DNA from: Lysinibacillus fusiformis
Lineage (GTDB): Bacteria; Bacillota; Bacilli; Bacillales_A; Planococcaceae
NCBI RefSeq assembly: GCF_016925635.1
Contig: NZ_CP070490.1
Span: 4,470,001-4,534,000, forward strand
Direction: 5' to 3'
DNA length: 64,000 nucleotides
Part shown: piece after piece, positions 53,934-63,477 of the stretch
How positions within the stretch are numbered: position 1 is the stretch's first letter
Layout of the letters: each line of letters starts with the position of its first letter
Notes under the pieces: generated by a model
Seen by the model: only the letters and a program-made list of their open reading frames with translations
What the model was told of the DNA's origin: nothing
The model's database searches: none
Position numbers and translations under genes: made by a program

Positions 53934-54950
53934 TTATATTGTTTGAGCTTGGAAAACGTTATCGGCAGCATGGAATGATGGAATAGCTGTAGCGGCTGCT
54001 TTTGTCCAAGTCGAAACTGGGTCTTGTCCTTCTTCAAACACCATTGTGATGATTTTACCCACGCTCGACACGTCTGCACCTTCTCGCAACATACGACTTT
54101 CTTCTGGTGTTGGTCCATATAACGTTTCACCTAAAGTTCCATCACCAAACATGACGAATTTGTCTTCATCAAGGTAACGATGTGATGTGTAAGATCCATT
54201 GGCTGCTTGCTTACGATACTTTGCATCATATACTGCAATGACAGGCAAATCATGTTGTTGTAAAAAAGCGTTTAAATCTTGTCGTGTTGGAATACGACCT
54301 GAATCTTTACCAAATAAAGCAGCAATGATTTTAGCATTTCTTAAAATTGAGCGAAGTATTTTAGTAGAAGTTAATGCACGTGTGGGTTTATCAGTTAAAG
54401 TATCTGCCCAACGTTCCATATCACCGATAATGTCAGCTGAATCAGCTGTCCATAGTCCAGCACCACTTAAAGCTTCTTGGTGATCAGGCGGCACATGGTA
54501 ATTGACAGACATATTAAGTCCATTTTCATTCAACGTCACTTTACCTTTTGATAACGCTTCGATCCGCATTAATTCAACACGGGCTCGTACACCATTCACA
54601 AGTGTATCAACATCATTAAATACATTTTGCATTAAGTAATTCTTTTCAGCTTCATTGCGAGGTTGAGTCAATGCAATTATATCTTTCTCAGTAATTTGCA
54701 TTTTACGTTTAATATAGGCTGCCTCTAAAGCTTGCTTAGAAGCTTCCCGACTACCAATTTCAGCCTCTGTGTCAAATGCATGTACTGAAGCAATTGTCGG
54801 TAATGAACTTCCACCTTTAATCATGTCAAATTCAAGCGTAGAGTGCTTAACCTCTGGGAAAAGTGTTTCTCCTAGTAACGGCTTATACTCCCGTGTTTTT
54901 GAGTAATCAAGCATAGTTTTTTGATTGAATAATTCTAATACATCTGGCAT
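53934..54950 (-). CDS. Major capsid protein (GpE family)
   Basis: 338 aa. YKPLLGETLFPEVKHSTLEF, FDTEAEIGSREASKQALEAA and VQAVYDAKYR-like VIAVYDAKYRKQAANGSYTS belong to the lambda GpE/phage capsid E family, an HK97-fold shell protein. It follows a decoration protein and scaffold, the usual head order. Confidence 0.9.
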   Translation of the reverse strand: MPDVLELFNQKTMLDYSKTREYKPLLGETLFPEVKHSTLEFDMIKGGSSLPTIASVHAFDTEAEIGSREASKQALEAAYIKRKMQITEKDIIALTQPRNEAEKNYLMQNVFNDVDTLVNGVRARVELMRIEALSKGKVTLNENGLNMSVNYHVPPDHQEALSGAGLWTADSADIIGDMERWADTLTDKPTRALTSTKILRSILRNAKIIAALFGKDSGRIPTRQDLNAFLQQHDLPVIAVYDAKYRKQAANGSYTSHRYLDEDKFVMFGDGTLGETLYGPTPEESRMLREGADVSSVGKIITMVFEEGQDPVSTWTKAAATAIPSFHAADNVFQAQTI

Positions 54951-54979
54951 ATTCGTTTACTCCTTTCAAATGGCCGCTA

Positions 54980-55294
54980 TTAGCGGAATGTAATATTCTT
55001 TAAAGCTGTTTTCGCTTCTGCTGAAGGTGCTGTGTGTAACCGAGCTTCTAAAATGTAAGCTTGATCAATTAACGAACCAGGTTGTGGTCCGTTTGTTACA
55101 TCCACATCTGTATACAAAATACCTTTCGCAGTACCGTCATTTGCAGGTAATACTGTCCCTGCTTTAACAATCTTTTTACCGTTTGAATCTGCAACTACAC
55201 CTACATCACTTACCTGATACGTGAACGATTGCACCTTTGATGATGCAAAAAAATTTACACGTTCTGCTTTTTGTACATTACTTACATATGGCAT
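54980..55294 (-). CDS. Head decoration protein-like
   Basis: 104 aa, beta-rich. GTVLPANDGTAKGILYTDVD and DQAYILEARLHTAPSAEAKT fit the lambda gpD-like head decoration or head fibre families that stabilise GpE-type capsids. The assignment rests on position and pattern. Confidence 0.7.
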   Translation of the reverse strand: MPYVSNVQKAERVNFFASSKVQSFTYQVSDVGVVADSNGKKIVKAGTVLPANDGTAKGILYTDVDVTNGPQPGSLIDQAYILEARLHTAPSAEAKTALKNITFR

Positions 55295-55306
55295 ATAATG
55301 TCCTCC

Positions 55307-55894
55307 CTAATCCCAAATAGTTTTTGTTTCACTTGACTGACTGCGTGTATTTAATTGTTGAGCGATTTGAGCACTGATTGATGTAGATGGTTTATCGTCA
55401 GTTTTACCTTCACCCGGTTTAGTTCCCTTTGGTAGCGGCTTTTCCTCAGTTTCAGGTGTAAATAAAAAGGCTTTAGATTCGCGCAGTGTTTTAATCTGCT
55501 CATCTAAGCCTTTTTTTACGTTACCTTCTTCGTCCAATTCAATTGTTGATTTATCAATAAGACCTGTAACGAGATCAGTATCATGTACTTTACTGGCAAG
55601 TGCTAATTTCAAGGCACTTTTAAGTTGGGTATCCTTGATTTTCGCTTCATATTCAGCCTTGTCAGTTTCATTTTGTTGCTGCAGCTCTTCAATTTTTGTC
55701 TGTAACCCAGCTGCATCAATTTTTTTCAAATCATTTAGCTGAGTGTCACGTTCTTTCAATTGATTTGTTAGGTCCTTTACTTCATTGATTTTATCGTCAA
55801 GACGACTTTTAGGAACCATGGTGCCAAAACCTGCTATTACTTTATCTGCCTGTTCCTCCGATAAACCTAAAGCAATTAAATCTTCTTTTTTCAT
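55307..55894 (-). CDS. Phage scaffold protein (GP20-like)
   Basis: 195 aa. MKKEDLIALGLSEEQADKVI and the long coiled coil INEVKDLTNQLKERDTQLND are typical of the Phage_GP20 scaffold family. The C-terminal tail (STSISAQIAQQLNTR) probably contacts the capsid. Not expected in the mature head. About 100 bases without a gene precede it. Confidence 0.85.
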   Translation of the reverse strand: MKKEDLIALGLSEEQADKVIAGFGTMVPKSRLDDKINEVKDLTNQLKERDTQLNDLKKIDAAGLQTKIEELQQQNETDKAEYEAKIKDTQLKSALKLALASKVHDTDLVTGLIDKSTIELDEEGNVKKGLDEQIKTLRESKAFLFTPETEEKPLPKGTKPGEGKTDDKPSTSISAQIAQQLNTRSQSSETKTIWD

Positions 55895-55990
55895 CGTATA
55901 GCCTCCTATTTCGCATTATCGTAGTACGCACGATAGGTTCTTGCTTTGAATCTTTTACGTCTGCAAAGCGAAAAAGACGCAAAATCAATT

Positions 55991-57004
55991 TTATGCAACA
56001 TACCTCTCTTCCCATTCTTTATAGTTCATTTTCTTAATCCTACCGTTAGCAGAATTTCGTGTTTCATAAGCCATATACTCAGCTTCATCAAAATATGGAA
56101 TAGTCGTAGTTCTGCAACGCGCATGAAATGGGGGTGCATTAGTACCTGGTGTATAGTCCTTCACAAAGTAAATATTCATGTCCTGCTCTTGGCAAATTTC
56201 TGATGTGCGATTGTCCAAAGTAGCAAGGATTTGATAACGTTCTAGATCCGCCTCAATGTATGAGTTATTTGCAGCAATGTTATGAAAGAAGTTAGCTTCT
56301 GTTCTTACCAGTGCCTCTGCTCTACTTAATACCACGTCAGTAGCTTTGCTGATTGCCCTTGATGTTTTACTAAGGGAGCGGCCTTGCCTAAATGACTTTT
56401 CTAACTCCTTTCTAATCGTAACCATAGTTGCCGCTTCATGGCCCCAAATGCGCTTTGAAAACTCCTTACCTGACCAGTTATAGGTGAGTACTTCTTTCAT
56501 CACACTATCCGTTAACCTAGTGACAGGCTGATAAACAGCAGTGAATGTGGCAATGTCATATAACCCTTTATAATAAGAGTTTTCGTATACTTCTGTTAAA
56601 CCTGTATACGTATAGGCCTGTAATCCATTCACGCCGCCATATAGTTCAAGCATCTCTAACTGAATCTGTAAATGCAGCATCTCTAATCGAGAAATACGAG
56701 CCCGATAGCCAATTGCCTCTAAAATGCGATCATATTCTGGATTCCCCGACAATGAAAGAGCTTTGTATTGCTGCAATGTAATATTGCGAAAATCTTTTAA
56801 CTCTTTGGCAGTTAGATACTTCTTAGCCTCTGCATAGGAAATCTTATTATCAATAGCATAACGAGAATAAAACACCTCAATCTGCTGTATGATGTTCACT
56901 TGTGCTATGCGTAGCTGTTCTTCCATGCGAGCAAGATACTTACTGGCAATAAGCTGTGATTCCAATTCACGTTGTGCAGCACGATTTTCCCAATACTTAC
57001 TCAT
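55991..57004 (-). CDS. Minor head protein (SPP1 gp7/Mu F-like)
   Basis: 337 aa. The C-terminal part YQILATLDNRTSEICQEQDM, then PPFHARCRTTTIPYF, is the Mu F-like/SPP1 gp7 minor head domain with its conserved Arg/Cys/His residues. The N-terminal half is helical. Eight-base overlap with the portal gene, as usual for this pair; it probably binds the portal and helps DNA injection. Confidence 0.9.
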   Translation of the reverse strand: MSKYWENRAAQRELESQLIASKYLARMEEQLRIAQVNIIQQIEVFYSRYAIDNKISYAEAKKYLTAKELKDFRNITLQQYKALSLSGNPEYDRILEAIGYRARISRLEMLHLQIQLEMLELYGGVNGLQAYTYTGLTEVYENSYYKGLYDIATFTAVYQPVTRLTDSVMKEVLTYNWSGKEFSKRIWGHEAATMVTIRKELEKSFRQGRSLSKTSRAISKATDVVLSRAEALVRTEANFFHNIAANNSYIEADLERYQILATLDNRTSEICQEQDMNIYFVKDYTPGTNAPPFHARCRTTTIPYFDEAEYMAYETRNSANGRIKKMNYKEWEERYVA

Positions 57005-58442
57005 CGTCAGTCACTTCCGATTGAGACTGGCGCTGTTTCTCCAAAGCCTCTTGATACTCATCTATCTCTTTCTGTTCTTCAACTTTTTGTTTGGCTAACC
57101 TATCCTCAACTTCTGGCGTGTACCATGGATGATTTTCACGGTTGGTTTGATCATCAATAATCCCTACTGACTTCTCACACATTTCAACCGCTTCTACTTC
57201 ATTAATAATAATGTCACGATTAAAAACAAATTTTACTTTTTCTTCAGTAAAATCACCTTCTCCAATCATTTGCAAATAATGTGTAATGAACCACATCATG
57301 TGCTCAATACTCGACTGCATTTCACTCTCTAAAATATTGCAATCCATATCTAAATCACTGTAGCGGAATTTAAGTGCTACCCCAGATGCATTGCCCAAAT
57401 TTTCATGTAATGTATCAACTCCACGGCCAAGCTCATAAATAGCTCTACGTGTACGTTCAAGTTCTTTTTCGTTAGCTTCAGTTTGAATCTCAGCCGATAA
57501 TTTATCAACATCACCATTTTCATCCGTTTTGACTGCACGATAGACATTAAGATCGTGAAGAAACTCTTTTAAATCGACTCCACCATAGTTAATGAGTTTA
57601 TAGATAAAATTAGGAATATCAGCAAGTACATCTGCATTTGTAGAAGCTTGGGTATTGTAATTGTCAACGAGTGATTTAATCAGCTCAATTAAAGGCTGCT
57701 CTTCCTCGTTATACCTGAAATGAATAAGGGGTATCTTTTTCCACAGCACCGGTTGATCACCTAATAAAAAGTGATATCCTTGTTTTCCTCCCGCTGGGAC
57801 ATCAGAGATGAGTGTTGAACCTTCAAATACGTAGTGATCTATCCCATCACTGTGATAATGCTCTACCTTTTTCAACGTCTTTTTGGTCGTACCATCATAA
57901 TGATTGGTTTCATACACCCGTAAAAACGACTCAATTTTCATATTTTCAGAGTCAGCATAAAACGGTATGATTTGCTCGGATGGAAACCGCATAAAGCTAA
58001 GCTCCCCAGCTTCATTAAAGTAAGGATGCAAGTAAGCAACACCTTTGTTAATGGCCTCTTTTCCTACTTTACGTAAGCGGTTAATCATGCCAGCATCAAA
58101 TATGTCATCTAACTTTTTCTGATAACCTTCATTTTCACTAGTGACTGAAGGTTGCTTCGAAAGAACATAGCCAATCTTTTGATCAACAAGTTTCTTCACG
58201 TAGCCATGTATCAGCTTTAAGTTGGACTTCCACTCTGCATCCCGCTTCTTTTCTTCAATGTCCATCTTATTTTTGTAATACCTGTCACCTGTTAACATGA
58301 GCTTCCGCTTCGGAGAATCCTCCCAATCCTTTATCTCATTAAGCAGCACTTTTTCATTTTTAATAACGCTTTCCACCATTCGTTTTATCACCTCCTCCAT
58401 CTGTTCATGCCAACGTGGTCTATATAAATCCTCAATTAGCAT
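56997..58442 (-). CDS. Portal protein (SPP1 gp6-like)
   Basis: 481 aa. RYYKNKMDIEEKKRDAEWKS, YVLSKQPSVTSENEGYQKKL and NTQASTNADVLADIPNFIYK are SPP1 gp6-type portal segments. It forms the dodecameric channel for DNA. The C-terminus is acidic and Gln-rich. Start at MLIEDLYRPRWHEQ, ten bases after the terminase gene. Confidence 0.92.
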   Translation of the reverse strand: MLIEDLYRPRWHEQMEEVIKRMVESVIKNEKVLLNEIKDWEDSPKRKLMLTGDRYYKNKMDIEEKKRDAEWKSNLKLIHGYVKKLVDQKIGYVLSKQPSVTSENEGYQKKLDDIFDAGMINRLRKVGKEAINKGVAYLHPYFNEAGELSFMRFPSEQIIPFYADSENMKIESFLRVYETNHYDGTTKKTLKKVEHYHSDGIDHYVFEGSTLISDVPAGGKQGYHFLLGDQPVLWKKIPLIHFRYNEEEQPLIELIKSLVDNYNTQASTNADVLADIPNFIYKLINYGGVDLKEFLHDLNVYRAVKTDENGDVDKLSAEIQTEANEKELERTRRAIYELGRGVDTLHENLGNASGVALKFRYSDLDMDCNILESEMQSSIEHMMWFITHYLQMIGEGDFTEEKVKFVFNRDIIINEVEAVEMCEKSVGIIDDQTNRENHPWYTPEVEDRLAKQKVEEQKEIDEYQEALEKQRQSQSEVTDDE

Positions 58443-58451
58443 TTAATCACC

Positions 58452-59726
58452 TCACTTTAGAACGGATAAACCGCCTTTTTTGAATATGACTGTGTTAACA
58501 AAATATCTATCACTATCCATCTGGTGATCATTATGTTTTACTGGCTTATCCTCGCCACGATCTGCCGCTTTTTCATCCCAAATGTAAGACGAAAACTCAC
58601 GAAAGGTTTCTTTACAGCAATCGTTATACTTGATTAAACCGTTAATAAGCGCATTGCCAACATTTCTAATACCTTCTAACACATCATTTTTCGCCTTTAT
58701 CACACGTATACCATTCTGTTTTAGTAGTGTGATGAATGAAGAAGCGGACGGGTCAACAATAACACCTTGGAAGTTTTCAACGCCCTCTATGAATCCTAAC
58801 AAGTCCTTATAATACTCTTGGTCTGTCTTTTGTTTGCTTCTCTTGCGACCGTCATAATGATATTCCTTAACCTTGTACCAAACTCCATCAAAAAATCCCC
58901 ACAGACCAAATGTCGTAGGGTTCTGTGTGCCGTAATCGACACTGACATAGTATTTCGTATAGTTACGTGGTATCGTCTCGACTGCATGCAATTTCTTATC
59001 AAACATGTCGTAGATAACGCCCTCTGCCAGCACCCATAAACCAAGGATGAAACGTTGATAGAACACACCTTTATACATGCGCTTGTACCGTTCTTTAATA
59101 CGCTGTGATAACGAAAGGTTATCGTCCATCGTAAAGTGCAGATGCAGCATGTTCTTATCTTCTAGTTGATCTAAGTACTCTAATTTGAACCAATGGTAAG
59201 GACCAGCTGGGTTACAGTTAAACCAAAACTTAGCTCCATCAACAGAACATCGAGCAGTTGCTTGGTTAACAAATGATTGAGGCATAAGGGCTACTTCGTC
59301 AAAGAACATTCCAGCGAGTGTAATCCCTTGGATAAGATCCTGTGACGCCTCATCTCTTCCACCGAAAATATAAAAATAGTTCACCTTGCCATTTCGAGTG
59401 ACAGTGAACATATTTTCTGAACGATATTCTTTTACTTTATAACCACGGGACTGCAGCATCCGCTTCAAAGGTTTGAAAACGTTACGCCTGAACGAACCGA
59501 TTGTTTTACCGGCCATACCAAGGTTTTCATCATCAAACGTTTCCATTGCCCACATAACGAACGATAGAGACATAACGATTGTTTTCCCAGCACGAACAGA
59601 ACCATCACAAATAAGGCCATCTTTATCCTTGTGAGGGGAATCAGATTGCCACCATTTGAGTACTTTGAGTTGTTTCTTGCTAAACGGCTTGAATTTGAAT
59701 AGAGCGGGTTTCTTCCGTTTACTCAT
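58452..59726 (-). CDS. Terminase large subunit (XtmB-like)
   Basis: 424 aa packaging motor. Walker [10 protein letters not shown] at residues 41-49, Walker [11 protein letters not shown], and a C-terminal RNase H-like nuclease starting [15 protein letters not shown] with later Asp in [12 protein letters not shown]. Matches the PBSX XtmB/Terminase_3 family. Overlaps TerS by eight bases. Confidence 0.95.
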   Translation of the reverse strand: MSKRKKPALFKFKPFSKKQLKVLKWWQSDSPHKDKDGLICDGSVRAGKTIVMSLSFVMWAMETFDDENLGMAGKTIGSFRRNVFKPLKRMLQSRGYKVKEYRSENMFTVTRNGKVNYFYIFGGRDEASQDLIQGITLAGMFFDEVALMPQSFVNQATARCSVDGAKFWFNCNPAGPYHWFKLEYLDQLEDKNMLHLHFTMDDNLSLSQRIKERYKRMYKGVFYQRFILGLWVLAEGVIYDMFDKKLHAVETIPRNYTKYYVSVDYGTQNPTTFGLWGFFDGVWYKVKEYHYDGRKRSKQKTDQEYYKDLLGFIEGVENFQGVIVDPSASSFITLLKQNGIRVIKAKNDVLEGIRNVGNALINGLIKYNDCCKETFREFSSYIWDEKAADRGEDKPVKHNDHQMDSDRYFVNTVIFKKGGLSVLK

Positions 59727-60531
59727 CCCAATCCACTTCCGTTCCCTTCAGCGCCTCTAGGAAGCCATCATCTTCGAACTCATCTTCGTTATCACCATTT
59801 TCTTTACGAATAGCGATTTCCGATAGTTCGATGTCTGCTTTTGTTTTCTCCATGTTAAGCTGCATCTGTTCCAGTTTGATCCTGCGTTCATCATCATAAT
59901 CCGCCATCTCAACAAATTGACGAATAGAAGAACGCAACTCCCTAATTGCTCTCGATTGAGCAGTGAGTAGTTGCGCCTGTCGTTCCCATGCAAATTGGAA
60001 TTCATATTCTTCTTCAGTTACAGCCTGCTCTACGCCTCCACCATCCTCCTTAGAACGTGGATAGTATTCGTATTTTGCTTTTTTGAGTTCCTTTATGATT
60101 TCGTCTTTTGATTCAACATGCATAATTCGTTGAGCCCTTATGATTGCAGCATACTGTATCTGTATTTGGTCCCAGATTAAATCGGCTGGAGAACGTTCAT
60201 TCATCGCTTCCATGATTTCAAGTGTTTCCTCTGGGAGAAACTTTGAGAAGAAGCCATGAGTAACAGCGTTCTGATTTTGCTTAGGTGCACCATGCCCCTT
60301 TGCATTATTGTTACCTGCAGGAGCACCTCTACTTCGTTTAGTAACGTTACCATTGGATTTAGTAACGTTACCTTTCAATTGGTCGTCCCATTTATCTTGG
60401 TTCTTCCACTTTCTGATCTGTGAATCGGATAATTCTAACTGCTCAGCAATATTCTTTAGGAGCATTTGCCCTTTGCTTTCAAGCCACATTTGAAAAGCTT
60501 CGTCACGCTTCGGATTTCTTGGTCTAGCCAT
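59719..60531 (-). CDS. Terminase small subunit (XtmA-like)
   Basis: 270 aa. [20 protein letters not shown] followed by an HTH ([20 protein letters not shown]) and the conserved [20 protein letters not shown] then [12 protein letters not shown] of the PBSX TerS family. It recognises the pac site, which is usually within or near this gene. C-terminal acidic region contacts TerL. Confidence 0.92.
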   Translation of the reverse strand: MARPRNPKRDEAFQMWLESKGQMLLKNIAEQLELSDSQIRKWKNQDKWDDQLKGNVTKSNGNVTKRSRGAPAGNNNAKGHGAPKQNQNAVTHGFFSKFLPEETLEIMEAMNERSPADLIWDQIQIQYAAIIRAQRIMHVESKDEIIKELKKAKYEYYPRSKEDGGGVEQAVTEEEYEFQFAWERQAQLLTAQSRAIRELRSSIRQFVEMADYDDERRIKLEQMQLNMEKTKADIELSEIAIRKENGDNEDEFEDDGFLEALKGTEVDWDE

Positions 60532-60610
60532 ATCTCATACACCACCACCTCCATCATCATTTGTTTGTTTTGTAATCACCCCTGTATGCTAGTTGCTTTG
60601 TAAAATAAAA

Positions 60611-60631
60611 AAACTTCCATAACGGAAGTTT
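60611..60631 (-). terminator. Terminator of the 285-aa membrane protein gene
   Basis: AAACTTCC pairs with GGAAGTTT around ATAAC, followed on the minus strand by a T-rich run; ten bases after the gene stop. Confidence 0.8.
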
Positions 60632-60640
60632 AAAAGATAA

Positions 60641-61498
60641 TTATTTCAAGTGCTCTAATAATGCAACTAGATTATTAGAATATAATTCTAATAAATTATT
60701 AAAATCATTATCCTTATTGTCATCATAATTATTCAAAATTTCTTCAAATTCATCGTTAAAATTATTAGAATTCACAAAATTATACATTTCACTAATATTT
60801 CTTTCTTGTTTCTTTTTAAATTCCAGTACCTCATCAATACCTACATTCAAATGAAGTATTCTCACGTTTAACTCTGCTAGTTTCTCAAAAATATTAGTTT
60901 TAATTTGAGTTTCTTCACGCTTAAGTCTATCTACCTCTTCCATTCTCTCAAAGATTTTAGGTTCCATTCTCTTTATTATTCCTTGTGGATCTCCTTGCCC
61001 CATATACATAGTTTTTAAATGTATCATTCCATCGTAGTCTTTTCTAGCATGACTAATAGATAACAACAGATTCACTCGATGAGTTATTATGCCTCTTAAT
61101 TCAATTAAAAGTTCAATTATTTTTTCATTTTGTCCAATTAAAAATGAAAAATAATACCTTTCTCTTTCTTTTTTATCATTAAGGTCTGCTGCCATTTGAA
61201 CATCATTTTTTTGTTGTTCTAATAACTCCTTATGTTGTTTGTTTTGATTACTTATTAAAAGGTGAGTTGTCACAATTACTGCAAACATACCCACTATTCC
61301 ACCTAAAAAACTTCCCCAAAAACTTATCCAACTACCAGCTAAACTACTATCATTATTCCCTACACTACCTATGACCCAATTATTCACTATATATGGAATG
61401 ACAAATAAAATAACCAAAAGTACTCCAAATGATATGATTGATGAAAATATTAATACTTTAAAATAGGATATTTTTTTCTTCTCTTGTATTGATTCCAA
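60641..61498 (-). CDS. Hypothetical membrane protein with coiled coil (cassette 1)
   Basis: 285 aa. Two membrane segments near the N-terminus (VLIFSSIISFGVLLVILFVI and ISFWGSFLGGIVGMFAVIV), then a long cytoplasmic helical/coiled-coil region (KQHKELLEQQKNDVQMAADL onward). I start at the TTG at 61498 with GGGAGGAGA nine bases upstream. No family recognised with certainty. Own terminator and a shared upstream motif mark it as one of three similar cassettes; superinfection exclusion or defence is a guess. Confidence 0.6.
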   Translation of the reverse strand: MESIQEKKKISYFKVLIFSSIISFGVLLVILFVIPYIVNNWVIGSVGNNDSSLAGSWISFWGSFLGGIVGMFAVIVTTHLLISNQNKQHKELLEQQKNDVQMAADLNDKKERERYYFSFLIGQNEKIIELLIELRGIITHRVNLLLSISHARKDYDGMIHLKTMYMGQGDPQGIIKRMEPKIFERMEEVDRLKREETQIKTNIFEKLAELNVRILHLNVGIDEVLEFKKKQERNISEMYNFVNSNNFNDEFEEILNNYDDNKDNDFNNLLELYSNNLVALLEHLK

Positions 61499-61552
61499 TT
61501 TATAATCTCTCCTCCCACTCCATAATAGAGTAAAAGGTATGTACAAAACCTC

Positions 61553-61573
61553 AATAACTTTTTGCTCTCAAAA
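61553..61573 (-). promoter_or_regulatory. Shared 21-bp upstream motif, copy 1
   Basis: AATAACTTTTTGCTCTCAAAA is identical to 62269-62289. On the minus strand it begins with TTGAGA, a possible -35 box, 55-80 bases before the membrane-protein start. Confidence 0.5.
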
Positions 61574-61636
61574 GTAAGTACCAACGAAACAAAGGGGAGG
61601 AACTGCTCAATACTCACTTGTCAAGGCAAAATAAAA

Positions 61637-61653
61637 ACACCCATCAAAAGTGT
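61637..61653 (-). terminator. Weak terminator of the 192-aa membrane protein gene
   Basis: ACACTT pairs with GGGTGT (two G-U pairs) around a 5-base loop, then TTTTTATTTT on the minus strand; overlaps the gene's last codons. Confidence 0.5.
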
Positions 61654-62222
61654 CTAATTGTATTTTTTATTTTTTCTAAATTCACATCTGCTATTGAAAG
61701 TTGTCTACGATATCGCATTAATTCTTCCATTATTTGTTGATCAGTTATTCCAGGAAGTGCCTTTATAATAGTTTTATAAATATTTTCAGCATTGTATTCA
61801 ACGCTTTTTACTTCTCGATAGATTAATATATCTATTTTCACTGCTTCTTCTTTCATGACTAACGCAGTTTCTGTAAGTTCTTTTGAAAACTGTGCAATCT
61901 CATCAATATTTGTATCCCAATCACAAGGCAGTGACTTTATCCTACTGTTCACTTCATTTATTTTCGATAGTAATTCAGTGAAAATATAATTAGCAATGAG
62001 ATGTTTTTTATGGTTATCAGTCCTTTTATTTTCCTGAATCGTTTGTTTAACACCAATTAATGTAATACCACCTGATATAGCTCCACCTATTAATGCACCA
62101 ATGAATCCCCAATCAAGTTTAAACCCAAAGTATTTAATTGCTACTTCTATAACGATATATCCAGATGTTACTAAAAACACATTTAGTATTAATACTGTTG
62201 TATATAGAAAAAATTTATGCAT
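61644..62222 (-). CDS. Hypothetical membrane protein (cassette 2)
   Basis: 192 aa. Two N-terminal membrane segments (FFLYTTVLILNVFLVTSGYI and LDWGFIGALIGGAISGGITL) and a soluble helical C-terminal part. Start at 62222 with GGGAGGG six bases upstream. Topology mirrors the neighbouring two membrane genes, although the sequences differ. Preceded by both shared 21-bp motifs. Confidence 0.6.
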   Translation of the reverse strand: MHKFFLYTTVLILNVFLVTSGYIVIEVAIKYFGFKLDWGFIGALIGGAISGGITLIGVKQTIQENKRTDNHKKHLIANYIFTELLSKINEVNSRIKSLPCDWDTNIDEIAQFSKELTETALVMKEEAVKIDILIYREVKSVEYNAENIYKTIIKALPGITDQQIMEELMRYRRQLSIADVNLEKIKNTIRHF

Positions 62223-62229
62223 TTTCAAC

Positions 62230-62250
62230 CCTCCCAAACAATCATAAACT
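62230..62250 (-). repeat. Shared 21-bp RBS-region motif, copy 1
   Basis: CCTCCCAAACAATCATAAACT, identical to 62850-62870. On the minus strand it carries the ribosome binding site GGGAGG at its end, so the leaders of cassettes 2 and 3 share ancestry. Confidence 0.75.
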
Positions 62251-62268
62251 AGTAGATGAAATATATGT

Positions 62269-62289
62269 AATAACTTTTTGCTCTCAAAA
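62269..62289 (-). promoter_or_regulatory. Shared 21-bp upstream motif, copy 2
   Basis: Identical to 61553-61573. On the minus strand TTGAGA is followed after 18 bases by TATATT, a plausible promoter for cassette 2. Confidence 0.5.
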
Positions 62290-62360
62290 CCACACAACCT
62301 CCGCCCTCTAATCACAAAGTGTTTTGGCTGTTTGATGCAGTTTTCAAAGCAAAAGAAAAA

Positions 62361-62383
62361 GCCACTGATTTATAATCAGCAGC
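62361..62383 (-). terminator. Terminator of the 150-aa membrane protein gene
   Basis: GCTGCTGAT pairs with ATCAGTGGC (G-U pairs included) and is followed by TTTTTCTTTT on the minus strand. Confidence 0.75.
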
Positions 62384-62389
62384 ATTTTA

Positions 62390-62842
62390 CTATATCTTTT
62401 TTTCATTTTCTTTTAAATATATCAATATTCTAATTAAATCATGCAATCTATTTGCCTTTTTACCAAAAAACATTTCATGGTTAAATGCGAATGCAATTAT
62501 ACCAAATAATGCTATTAGAATAAATAAAATCATGATCATCCCAATACCGAAATCTATTTCGAACTCTGACGACAATGATATTAAGATTGCATATGTGCCA
62601 ATAAAGACTGCCATTACAACACTTAACCCCGTCCAAAATGCAGAATTAATTCTGATATTCTTATTGATATCTAAGGTTATTGTTTTTTCCATTTCCTTTA
62701 ATTCTTCTATACTTACCTTTTTTAAGATATTACGTGAAAACCATTCTATAGTACATCTATCGTAGAAATCTATTTTCACCAAATCTCTAAAGTAAGAATG
62801 TAATTCATTGATTTTAAAGATAGACAATTTGTTATTTTTCAT
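62390..62842 (-). CDS. Hypothetical membrane protein (cassette 3)
   Basis: 150 aa. A soluble N-terminus with one helix bundle (YFRDLVKIDFYDRCTIEWFS) is followed by two membrane segments (AFWTGLSVVMAVFIGTYAIL and IGMIMILFILIALFGIIAFA). Start at the ATG at 62842 with GGGAGG eight bases upstream. Shares its leader motif with cassette 2. Function unknown. Confidence 0.6.
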   Translation of the reverse strand: MKNNKLSIFKINELHSYFRDLVKIDFYDRCTIEWFSRNILKKVSIEELKEMEKTITLDINKNIRINSAFWTGLSVVMAVFIGTYAILISLSSEFEIDFGIGMIMILFILIALFGIIAFAFNHEMFFGKKANRLHDLIRILIYLKENEKKI

Positions 62843-62849
62843 GTTTTTA

Positions 62850-62870
62850 CCTCCCAAACAATCATAAACT
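62850..62870 (-). repeat. Shared 21-bp RBS-region motif, copy 2
   Basis: Identical to 62230-62250, directly before the start of cassette 3. The rest of 62871-63106 is AT-rich and I see no gene in it. Confidence 0.75.
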
Positions 62871-63115
62871 GAAGGTGAAAAAAATGGTGCAATTTTCTAT
62901 AACAAAAATTAGTAAAATATAAATACCAAGGAAGGAAAACTTTACTGTGCCGCTCTGCCATCAATTTTAACTATTTATCGCATAAAATGATACATTTGGA
63001 CATTTATAACACCTATACTTCTAATCACAGAACTCTAATTATACCTCTCCAATTACTTACATATTTTCATAAAATCTGATAAATTATTCTCAAATACATG
63101 TAAGAGGTGATTGAA

Positions 63116-63376
63116 TTGCTTACTGAAAAGAAAACATGTCGAGATGAATTATTAATAGCTGTTCGTGAATTCATTAAAGATACAGGAAAAAACGAATTCT
63201 CTATAAACGAAATCATTACTTTTATGAACAATCAAGGAACAATTTTTAAAAAAGGTACGATCAGAAATCACATAAAATATAGATGCTGCGCCAATGCTAA
63301 ACAACGATACCACGCAACCAATTATGACGATTTAATAATGTTAGAAAACGGTTTGTATTCTTTGAATACTAAATAA
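63116..63376 (+). CDS. Small winged-helix protein (DUF7669-like)
   Basis: 86 aa. CRDELLIAVREFIKDTGKNE, SINEIITFMNNQGTIFKKGT and TIRNHIKYRCCANA with a C-terminal YDDLIMLENGLYSL fit the DUF7669 winged-helix pattern, often seen with restriction and defence genes. I start at the TTG at 63116, with AGAGGTGA seven bases upstream, over the GTG at 63107. It is on the plus strand, against all late genes, so probably separately expressed. Confidence 0.6.
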   Translation: MLTEKKTCRDELLIAVREFIKDTGKNEFSINEIITFMNNQGTIFKKGTIRNHIKYRCCANAKQRYHATNYDDLIMLENGLYSLNTK

Positions 63377-63477
63377 AGTAAAGCAACCTGAAGGTCATTT
63401 CATCATATCAACATCTAGTTCTCTCACGTAGAGAAAAATTTATTTCTATCACTATATAGGCATTTGTACGACAAATT

